Shown: in pieces, positions 57,271 through 64,000 of the stretch | Layout of the letters: every line of letters begins with the position of its first letter | How positions within the stretch are numbered: position 1 is the stretch's first letter | Assembly (NCBI RefSeq): GCF_011603255.1 | Contig: NZ_JAANCM010000004.1 | Span: 62,001 to 126,000 of the forward strand | Length of the DNA: 64,000 bases | Source: Ferranicluibacter rubi | Lineage (GTDB): Bacteria > Pseudomonadota > Alphaproteobacteria > Rhizobiales > Rhizobiaceae | Reading direction: 5' to 3' | Position numbers and translations under genes: made by a program | The notes under the pieces: generated by a model | What the model was told of the DNA's origin: nothing | Database searches by the model: none | The model's input: the letters and a program-made list of their open reading frames with translations, nothing else

Positions 57271-59903
57271 TTCTTCACGAGCCCTTTCACGCCGCCACCG
57301 ATCAGGAACGTGGCGTCCATCAGCGCGAGGACCGGACTGATCCCCCCACCAGCTGCCATATAACGAGGCTCCCATCGGGGATGGAACTTCGTCTTGAAGG
57401 CCTTGAGGCCCTTGAAGTTGTAGAAGCGCTCGCCGTGCTCGAAAACGGTCCGGCCGACCTTGTCCCAGACCGGCGAGGACCGCCGCTCCGAAAGACCGGC
57501 GAGCGGCGCCATGCCGAGGTTGAAACGCTTGAAGCCACGATCGCGCAGATATTCCATGACCGAGACGAACAGGAAATCCATCGAGCCCTTGGGGGCCTCC
57601 GGCGAAAACCGCATCAGGTCCACGGAGCCCTCCTCGAGCGTATCGGTCACGAGAATGTTGGCGAAGGCGACGATCTTGCCCTCGACTTTCAGAACCGCGA
57701 CCGGCTGGCGGCTGAGATAGTCGCGGGAAAAGGCGCCGAGCGAAAATCCCTTCTCCTTGGCTTCGTGATGCGCAAGCCACGTATCCGAGACCGCCTGGAG
57801 ATCGTCGAGGATCGCAGGCACATCGGCAGCGTCGATCAATTCGAACTCCAACCCGTCGCGCTGCCCGCGGCTCACCGTTTGGCGCAGCGTCGCCCACTTT
57901 CCACCCTTCAGGGTGAAATTCGTGAGGTCCATCGTGGCGATTTCGCCGAGACGAAAGGCGCGCAGCCCGGCATCCGCATAGTAGGACAGCCCGGCCGGCG
58001 ACACTTGGTAGAAGACCGGGCGGCACCCGACGGCCCGCGCGCTTTCGACGAACTGCCAGATCAGGTCGGCCCAGGCGTCGCGCGGCCCCACCGGATCGAA
58101 CAGCGCGATCCAGGAGCGCGCCTGCCGGCCATACATGATGAAGGCCCTGTTATCGGGCGAGAACATCAGGCTCTTGTCGCCCATCAGCACGAGGTTGGCG
58201 TCGGACATGCCCTGCTGCGCGATGATCGCCATGGCCCTGTCGAGATCGTCGGGAGACGGCGTTTCGATCGTTCCGCGCGCCGGCCGCATCAGGCTCCAGA
58301 AGGCGACGGCGCCGGAAAAGAGCACGAGACCGAGCACGGCGCGCAGGCCACGCGGCGCTTCGGCCGAGAGTTCGAACTCCCACCAGAGCCGGTTGGAATA
58401 TTCGACGTCGCGATAGACGAACAGGAGCACGGCCACGGCAAACAGGCAGAGCGCACCCATGGCCGTCAGCCACGGCACCGTCAGCGCGGTGCTGGTCATG
58501 GTCGCCGGCCGCGTGAACACACGGCGGCTGATGAGCAGGCTGATGATGAAGAAGGCGAGAAGCCCCGCCTCGAACAGGGCGACCGCCTTGACCAGCGAAA
58601 GGAGAAGGGCTGCGAGCGCCAGCCCGAGTGCTGCCCACCACGCCCCGTCGAGCCGCCGCGCAAGGCCGCGTGCCGCGATCAACAGAGCAAGCCCGAGCAC
58701 GCTTGCAAGAAAATGCGCGCCCTCGATGACCGGCAGCGGCACGTAATCCGACAGGAAGGCAAGGTTTTCATCCGGCGTCGGGGTCACGCTCGAGAAGACC
58801 AGCATGGCCGCGAGCACGAGCGCGAGCGCCGAAAGCAGCAGTGGCGTCAGCCGCCCGGCAACCCGCCGCAGGCTGGAGCCGACGGGCTTGCGCGCCAGCG
58901 TGCGCACTTCGGCGATGACGACGAACAGCACGGCAAGGATCAGCGGCACGACATGATAGATCAGGCGGTAAAGAACCAGCGCGCCGAGAACCGTATCGAC
59001 GCTTGCCGTCTGCCCGAGAGCTGCGACGATGACCGTCTCGAACACGCCGAGACCCGCTGGAACATGGCTGAGCACGCCCAGACCCACCGCCACCGAATAG
59101 ATGGCCAGAAACGCCGGCCAGCCGATCGTCCCTTCCGGCAGAAGCACGTAGAGCACCGAGGCGGAGGCCGCGAGATCGAGAACGGTGACGAGGAACTGGC
59201 GCGATGCCGTCCGCGAATCCGGCAGGCGCACCGAGATGCGGCTGAAGACGAGCGGCTGCCCGTCGCGGCCCGCCACCATCAGCGCGACGATGGCCGTCAG
59301 CACGAGGATGGCGACGATCCGCAGGCCCGATGCCGACAGCCAGGTGAGCGGCGCGACTTCCGGCGCGATGGCGAGAAGGCTGAGCGAGCCAACGGCGGCA
59401 AGGCCGAGGCCGAAGGCGAGCGTGACGAAGGCGATGACCCCGCCGATCTCCTCCGGCTTCAGGCCGAGCCGCGAATAGGCGCGATAGCGGATCGCCCCGC
59501 CGCTCAACGGCCCGAAACCCGCTGTATTGCCGACCGCATAGGCCGCAAAGGCCGTCAGTGCGACATCGTTATACGGCAGGCGATGCTTGACGTAGGAGAG
59601 CGCGCTGACGTCGTAGAACGTCAGGGCGAAGAAGCTCAGGCCCGTGAACACCAGCGCCAGCGCGATCGCGGTCCAACTCGTGCTATCGAGCGCGCCCATC
59701 ACGTCCTCATAGCGGACTTCCGACGTCAGGTGCACGATGGCGATGACGACGATGGCCGCGACGAGCAGAATGGCGCCGCCGGCCGCAAACCGGCTGATGC
59801 CGCCGAAGCGGGCAAGGATGTCGCGGGGTACGTCAGGCTCCACACCTGTCGCAGGTGCGTCGGCAGAAGCAGGGGTCGAAGGCGTCGTATCGGGAAGGGT
59901 CAT
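57267..59903 (-). CDS. lpiA: Lysylphosphatidylglycerol synthase/flippase LpiA (MprF family)
   Basis: An 878-residue membrane protein. The N-terminal flippase half has many helices with GFGPLSGGAIRYRAYSRLGL and HVPAGLGVFETVIVAALG; the C-terminal cytosolic DUF2156 synthase domain has MMYGRQARSWIALFDPVGP-type sequence (IMYGRQARSWIALFDPVGP), FNLGMAPLAGL and FYNFKGLKAFKTKFHPRWEP. It transfers lysine from Lys-tRNA to phosphatidylglycerol. In rhizobia the lpiA-acvB operon is induced by acid and helps survive low pH and cationic peptides. acvB follows by overlap. Confidence 0.93.
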   Translation of the reverse strand: MTLPDTTPSTPASADAPATGVEPDVPRDILARFGGISRFAAGGAILLVAAIVVIAIVHLTSEVRYEDVMGALDSTSWTAIALALVFTGLSFFALTFYDVSALSYVKHRLPYNDVALTAFAAYAVGNTAGFGPLSGGAIRYRAYSRLGLKPEEIGGVIAFVTLAFGLGLAAVGSLSLLAIAPEVAPLTWLSASGLRIVAILVLTAIVALMVAGRDGQPLVFSRISVRLPDSRTASRQFLVTVLDLAASASVLYVLLPEGTIGWPAFLAIYSVAVGLGVLSHVPAGLGVFETVIVAALGQTASVDTVLGALVLYRLIYHVVPLILAVLFVVIAEVRTLARKPVGSSLRRVAGRLTPLLLSALALVLAAMLVFSSVTPTPDENLAFLSDYVPLPVIEGAHFLASVLGLALLIAARGLARRLDGAWWAALGLALAALLLSLVKAVALFEAGLLAFFIISLLISRRVFTRPATMTSTALTVPWLTAMGALCLFAVAVLLFVYRDVEYSNRLWWEFELSAEAPRGLRAVLGLVLFSGAVAFWSLMRPARGTIETPSPDDLDRAMAIIAQQGMSDANLVLMGDKSLMFSPDNRAFIMYGRQARSWIALFDPVGPRDAWADLIWQFVESARAVGCRPVFYQVSPAGLSYYADAGLRAFRLGEIATMDLTNFTLKGGKWATLRQTVSRGQRDGLEFELIDAADVPAILDDLQAVSDTWLAHHEAKEKGFSLGAFSRDYLSRQPVAVLKVEGKIVAFANILVTDTLEEGSVDLMRFSPEAPKGSMDFLFVSVMEYLRDRGFKRFNLGMAPLAGLSERRSSPVWDKVGRTVFEHGERFYNFKGLKAFKTKFHPRWEPRYMAAGGGISPVLALMDATFLIGGGVKGLVKK

Positions 59904-60139
59904 GGAACCACAATGCGTCTGGTGAATGCCGGAAAGGCTCTATATCGCCGAGCCGGGCTGCTTGACAGTGAACTTCCTGTAACGTTCGGCCGATTGCAAA
60001 CTGCGCGAGGAGAGGCCGAAGTCAAGGTCGTCTCTGGCTTTCATCAGCAATTCCGGCAATACGAGGGCAGACGCGGATACGAGCTCTCTTGAAGAGGGGC
60101 CGGACCCGGCTATCTCTCGACGCAGTTCAGGCGGGCAGA

Positions 60140-61009
60140 ATGACGAACAGCACGAGCGGCAGCATAGACGGCAAGGCGGAGAAGACAGATTTCCTTCAGG
60201 ACGTTGCGGGCGCGGCCGGGCTCCAGGGTGCAAAGGAGACGGACCAACCGCAGGGCCTGCGCGCCACGCTGAGGCGGCTCTACTACGGCACGGATGGTCA
60301 GGCCGTCGGTTTTCAGGTGACGATCGGCATCGTCGATCTCGCCGTCATCCTTTTCTTTCTGGCTGGCCCCTATCTTACGCGCCATGGCATCTATCTGGCC
60401 ATCGACTATGCGATCGCAGCACTCATCGCCTTCGAGCTGACGGCACGGGCGCTGATCGCCAACAAGGCATGGCGCTTTCTCGTCCGGCCGATGACGCTGG
60501 TCGATATCGTCATTCTCGCCACGCTACTCTTTCCCGAAACGTTCTCGAACTTCGCCTTTCTCCGGGCCCTGCGCATCTGGTCCTTCAGCCAGAGCCGCGT
60601 CTTCGGCATTCTGGTCCACCGGGCCGGCTGCCGTGAATATCAGGAGGTTATCGGCGCCTGCATCAATTTCGTGACGTTCCTCTTCCTCGTCACGGGCTTC
60701 GTCTACACGGCGTTCTTCGCAACGGAATCCGGCATTACCGGCTTCGTCGATGCCCTCTACTTCACGGTGGCGACCATCACCACCACAGGCTTCGGCGACA
60801 TCACTTTACCCGGCACGCTCGGCAAGCTGACCTCCATCGTAACGATGATCTTCGGCATTTCGCTGTTCGTGCGGCTGGCGCAGGCCATCGTCCGGCCGAA
60901 CAAGGTGCGCTTCTCCTGCCCGCAATGCGGCCTGAACCGGCACGATGCCGATGCCGTCCACTGCAAGGCCTGCGGCCATATCCTGAATATTCCCGACGAA
61001 GGCCTCTGA
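60140..61009 (+). CDS. Voltage-gated-type potassium channel with zinc-ribbon tail
   Basis: Start at MTNSTSGSIDG. Six membrane helices: VSD-like (FQVTIGIVDLAVILFFLAGP, IYLAIDYAIAALIAFELTAR, VDIVILATLLFPETF, FLRALRIWSFSQSR as a shortened S4) then a pore with ALYFTVATITTTGFGDITLP (TTTGFGD filter, a variant of TVGYGD). The C-terminus is a zinc ribbon (CPQCGLNRHDADAVHCKACG). A prokaryotic Ion_trans_2 channel with a putative metal-binding regulatory tail. The gene is divergent from lpiA. Confidence 0.85.
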   Translation: MTNSTSGSIDGKAEKTDFLQDVAGAAGLQGAKETDQPQGLRATLRRLYYGTDGQAVGFQVTIGIVDLAVILFFLAGPYLTRHGIYLAIDYAIAALIAFELTARALIANKAWRFLVRPMTLVDIVILATLLFPETFSNFAFLRALRIWSFSQSRVFGILVHRAGCREYQEVIGACINFVTFLFLVTGFVYTAFFATESGITGFVDALYFTVATITTTGFGDITLPGTLGKLTSIVTMIFGISLFVRLAQAIVRPNKVRFSCPQCGLNRHDADAVHCKACGHILNIPDEGL

Positions 61010-61189
61010 TCGCCTCGAAAAGACCAGCACTCTCCAGACCCGCACAAGCATCGACAGGCTTGATGGAGGCCGGATGTTTCCGGGTGTCGCAGACCTTTGC
61101 GCCGCCCGGACGCATTGTGCCGATCTGGCACACACTTGTCCTAGGCAAGCATGCCGGCTCCTGTTACATTTCGATATGCGGAAACACTC

Positions 61190-61387
61190 ATGACGGAAAC
61201 GATCCTGCTGGCACTCTACACGCTCGTGGCGCTGTTCTTTCTTGAGACGACGTTTCGCGAAGGCGAGATGGCGCAGGTCAAGGGCTGGGACATCCTGCGG
61301 GTCGCGGGCCTGCTCTATTGTATGATCTGGCCGCTGATGGTCCTGCACGTCACCATTCTAGCCTATCGCGACCGGCACGCCCGCTGA
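61190..61387 (+). CDS. Small membrane protein (65 aa)
   Basis: Two predicted helices: MTETILLALYTLVALFFLET and LRVAGLLYCMIWPLMVLHVT, joined by a short polar loop (FREGEMAQVKGWD). The ATG at MTETILL is preferred over an upstream codon, which would lie in the leader of this gene. No family recognised. Confidence 0.55.
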   Translation: MTETILLALYTLVALFFLETTFREGEMAQVKGWDILRVAGLLYCMIWPLMVLHVTILAYRDRHAR

Positions 61388-61519
61388 CGGAGCTGTCGGG
61401 TTGCGCGACCGGCGCCGAGGTTCGAATCCGACGGTTCGCGCCATCGCCATACTGGACTCCCTGTCGAGACAGGCTCATAGGGCAGGCGAGCGACGATCAG
61501 ACGGAGACGATGACCCGGC

Positions 61520-62521
61520 ATGACGAGAGTGGAGAAAGGCCGTTCGGGACGTGTATTCTTTGCCATTGCCGTTCTCGTCGTCTTCACGGCGATCGTCGGT
61601 ACGGTTCTGGGTGCAAACGACCTGCGCAACCTCAATCTGTTCCTGGTACATTTCGGCTATCCGCCCGTAAGGCTGGAGCAACTCTTCCCCTCTGACGCAC
61701 CGGCCCTGCAGCCCGCCCCCGGTCTCGTCATACCGGCCGTGCGCATCGTCAAGGGTATCCGCCTGCCGGCACCCACCATTCAGGTTCCCCGCTATGCCCG
61801 CGCCAATCTGGATGGAATCCCGACCACGTTCGTTCGGGCTATCCGCATGGATCCGCGCAGGCTTTGCGACGCGCTGCGCACGAATGGCTTCCCCGAGATC
61901 ACCTGGACGGCCGGCGCGGTGGACGGGCGCGGGTCCGAATGCTCGTCCTTCCTGTCGATCGGAAAAGGCGTGAAGGCGGGCACTACACCTGCCACGGCTC
62001 CACCGATCGAAACCCTTGAACTGCGGACAGGCGAAGACGTCGATCCGGACAACGAGCCCCTGGTCGAGGCCCCGCCAGACGAGCCCCCGCCACCACAGCA
62101 GTCCTCCGTCTTCGTGCTGCTGAAGGGCGATCTCAAGGGTCGCGTGCTCTCTTTCCGCGTGAAATTCAACATCGAGATCGAGGCGGACCGCGCGGCCGTG
62201 ATCGCGGCCGGCAGCCGTGCGGTGGAGTCCTTTCTCGCGCAGGTACACTGGCAGGACGATGGCGACATGCTCCGCCAGATCGCCGCGTTGCAGGAGTTCG
62301 ACAGGGACGACTTCGGCAGCCACATCCTGTTCAGGCGGGAAATGGGCGATCTGCCGCGATACAACTTCCTCGCCCGCCAGAGCGACAAGCCCCGTCGCAA
62401 GATCAGCGACGCGTTCTTCGATCCCTTTGCCTGGTTGCCGCTGAGCGATGCCGGTCTTTCGCTCTGGATGCCGAAAAACGCGCTCCACAGCTTCAAGCTC
62501 CCGCCATTTCCCGGCAAGTAA
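61520..62521 (+). CDS. Uncharacterised membrane-anchored protein (333 aa, DUF6030-like)
   Basis: An N-terminal helix (FFAIAVLVVFTAIVGTVLG) anchors an exported domain. It holds RLCDALRTNGFPEITWTAGA, SSFLSIGK, a Pro/Glu-rich linker, SVFVLLKGDLKGRVLSFRVK and FDPFAWLPLSDAGLSLW. I associate this layout with DUF6030 proteins of Rhizobiales, whose function is unknown; the gene often lies near exopolysaccharide loci. Two Cys (LCDAL, ECSSF) may form a disulphide. Confidence 0.6.
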   Translation: MTRVEKGRSGRVFFAIAVLVVFTAIVGTVLGANDLRNLNLFLVHFGYPPVRLEQLFPSDAPALQPAPGLVIPAVRIVKGIRLPAPTIQVPRYARANLDGIPTTFVRAIRMDPRRLCDALRTNGFPEITWTAGAVDGRGSECSSFLSIGKGVKAGTTPATAPPIETLELRTGEDVDPDNEPLVEAPPDEPPPPQQSSVFVLLKGDLKGRVLSFRVKFNIEIEADRAAVIAAGSRAVESFLAQVHWQDDGDMLRQIAALQEFDRDDFGSHILFRREMGDLPRYNFLARQSDKPRRKISDAFFDPFAWLPLSDAGLSLWMPKNALHSFKLPPFPGK

Positions 62522-62797
62522 CCGCATACGCGGGACAGGCACAGCGCATAACATTAGAATTTTAGGATTAACCAATAGACAAGGCTTTTGAGATGCCTGG
62601 TTGCCAAAAACCCGCGTCTTTAATAAATCGTTAAATGCAAATATTGATCGGCCGAATACTTCTAGGAGGCCGAGTTTAAAGGGCACATTGGTGTATCAAT
62701 ACGGCACAAATTTGTGTCGTTTCATCGAGACCGTGTGCTTCTTACCCATTCATCACGTCACATCGACGACATTGCTTTAGTTGCGGGGAAATAGCCG

Positions 62798-63565
62798 ATG
62801 AGCATCCATCCCATACTGCAGATGATAGGCCGTCCTGAGGCAGACGTCGCTGGACAGAATGCCGGCACGCGTTCGCCCATGCTGGAGGCCCTGCTGGCCG
62901 ATACCGTGCTGGCAAACGACAATGTCCCGACACTTGTCGCTCGCACACGTCCTCATGCACCGGTCCAGTTCGCCCTCAAGCGGGCGATGGACGTCGGGGG
63001 GGCTTTTGCCGGACTGATCGTTCTCGCCCCGATCCTTCTGCTGATCGCCATCATGATCCGCCTGGAGAGCAAGGGCCCCGTCTTCTTCCGCCAGCTGCGC
63101 ACGGGCCGAAACGAAGTGCCTTTCGAGATCCTGAAATTCCGCTCGATGTATGTCGAGCAATGCGATCATGCCGGCGTGAGGCTGACGGTCGATGGCGACC
63201 CCCGTGTGACCCGCATGGGCCGGTTCCTGCGCAAGACCAGCCTCGACGAGATCCCGCAGCTCTGGAACGTCGTCGTCGGGCATATGTCGCTCGTCGGACC
63301 CCGCCCGCATGTGCCCGACATGGTCGCTGGCGGCATGAACTACGCAGACCTCGTACGTGGCTATGAGAACCGCCATCTGGTTCGGCCGGGATTGACGGGT
63401 CTTGCCCAGTCCCGCGGCCTTCGCGGCCCGACGACGGACAGCGACACGGCCATCCGCCGCATCCTGAGCGATGTCGAATACATCAGGACCTTCTCCATCC
63501 TTCTCGACATCCGCATCCTCGTTCGCACCATCATCAACGAACTCCGGGGCGGCACGGGCTCCTGA
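62798..63565 (+). CDS. ExoY-like polyprenyl-phosphate sugar-1-P transferase
   Basis: A bacterial sugar transferase (PF02397-type, 255 aa): one membrane re-entrant helix ([20 protein letters not shown]), then the catalytic domain with [67 protein letters not shown] and [15 protein letters not shown]. It starts lipid-linked repeat-unit synthesis by moving a hexose-1-phosphate to undecaprenyl phosphate. It resembles rhizobial ExoY/PssA-type initiators of exopolysaccharide. A 276-base AT-rich gap upstream probably holds a regulated promoter. Confidence 0.88.
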   Translation: MSIHPILQMIGRPEADVAGQNAGTRSPMLEALLADTVLANDNVPTLVARTRPHAPVQFALKRAMDVGGAFAGLIVLAPILLLIAIMIRLESKGPVFFRQLRTGRNEVPFEILKFRSMYVEQCDHAGVRLTVDGDPRVTRMGRFLRKTSLDEIPQLWNVVVGHMSLVGPRPHVPDMVAGGMNYADLVRGYENRHLVRPGLTGLAQSRGLRGPTTDSDTAIRRILSDVEYIRTFSILLDIRILVRTIINELRGGTGS

Positions 63566-63684
63566 TCTCGGAGCCCTGCCCATCGAACCGGACGGTTGGG
63601 GGACAGGATACCCGACCGGCCGTTGCCCAAACGATCGGGCCATCAGTTGCCCAGATGGCCGGGAAAGCGCATGATACCGCTTGC

Positions 63685-64000
63685 ATGATCGACAAGCTCG
63701 AATTCTTCATAGCTCTCGCACAGGAGCGGCACTTCGGCCGCGCCGCCGAGCAATGCGGCATTACTCAGCCCACCCTGTCCGCCGCCATCCGCCAGCTTGA
63801 AGACAACCTCGGCGTCATGCTCGTCAATCGCGGCTCCCGGTTCCAGGGGCTGACGCCTGAAGGCCAGCGCGTGCTGGAATGGGCCCGCCGCATCGTCGGC
63901 GATGCCCGCACGATGCGACAGGAGATGCGGGCGGCGAAGAAGGGTCTCGTCGGCCATATCCGTCTCGCAGCCGTTCCGACCACGCTCGCGATGGTGCCGC
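63685..64000 (+). CDS. LysR-family regulator, N-terminal part
   Basis: MIDKLEFFIALAQERHFGRA, AEQCGITQPTLSAAIRQLED and NLGVMLVNRGSRFQGLTPEG form the LysR winged HTH (LTTR_HTH); the effector domain begins with GLVGHIRLAAVPTTLAMVP and is cut by the window edge after 105 codons. Preferred start is the second ATG at this place, since the first frame stops after five codons. The regulated genes cannot be seen here. Confidence 0.88.
   Translation, partial: MIDKLEFFIALAQERHFGRAAEQCGITQPTLSAAIRQLEDNLGVMLVNRGSRFQGLTPEGQRVLEWARRIVGDARTMRQEMRAAKKGLVGHIRLAAVPTTLAMVP

Noticed and set aside
57271-58026. N-terminal extension of the acvB reading frame
   Set aside because: The frame is open upstream but overlaps the lpiA 3' end; the signal peptide at MRLLKTL and the ATGA overlap give the true start.
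57072-60092. A very long plus-strand open frame (about 1000 codons) opposite lpiA
   Set aside because: It is extremely rich in Arg, His, Gln and Glu, has no motif, and lies antisense to a well-conserved lpiA gene; GC-rich third positions produce such open shadows.

Overview
The window holds most of a temperate podovirus-type prophage (1 to about 37.6 kb, left end outside the window), a cluster of surface-glycan genes (34.2-41.6 kb, straddling the likely prophage end) and about 22 kb of GC-rich chromosome. The chromosomal genes (dxr, hemA-type 5-aminolevulinate synthase, tamA-tamB, arginase, cheW, an lpiA-acvB operon and a bacterial sugar transferase) point to an alphaproteobacterium of the Rhizobiaceae (Rhizobium/Agrobacterium/Shinella/Ensifer type). 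The genus cannot be fixed from the sequence alone.

Phage left arm (1-9.6 kb). Small leftward genes (1-1.2 kb) lie beside a lambda-like immunity region: an S24-type CI repressor faces a small Cro-like protein, and shared TGTACCC/GTGTAC operator boxes occur at two promoter regions. A tightly overlapping rightward early operon (2.3-8.7 kb) follows. It encodes a DUF1064-type nuclease, a phage GcrA homologue, a DNA methyltransferase, a replication initiator-like protein and a double-HTH regulator. A short leftward operon (8.7-9.5 kb) ends in a second XRE regulator, with a 20-bp operator repeated at its promoter.

Phage right arm (9.7-37.5 kb). Terminase small and large subunits, T7-type portal, scaffold, HK97-fold capsid, tail tubular A and B, three large internal-virion proteins and tail fibres are followed by a lysis cassette (GH108 endolysin with TM, Rz with embedded Rz1, holin-like protein). 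One internal-virion protein fuses a lytic transglycosylase to an M15 peptidase, and another carries a DdrB/ParB-like domain. A 12-bp motif, CCTGTGCTTTGC, occurs six times, always on the coding strand and always just ahead of a late module. It is the best candidate for a phage-specific late transcription signal. Neither an RNA polymerase nor an integrase gene lies in the window.

Prunable surface cargo. A two-gene module, a rightward glycosyltransferase-like gene facing a leftward hexapeptide acyltransferase gene, occurs twice, on either side of the lysis cassette (34.2-35.7 and 37.7-39.4 kb). Fucosyltransferase-like and GT61 genes follow. A tRNA 3' half with encoded CCA at 37.6 kb is a likely attachment-site remnant and may mark the true prophage end.

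Chromosome (41.8-64 kb). dxr converges on a DUF2938 gene downstream of hemA. Then come a glycine-zipper lipoprotein, tamA-tamB for outer-membrane assembly, arginase, cheW, a membrane-anchored dual-specificity phosphatase, acvB-lpiA (lysyl-phosphatidylglycerol turnover), a zinc-ribbon-tailed ion channel, two small or uncharacterised membrane proteins, an ExoY-like sugar transferase and the start of a LysR regulator.
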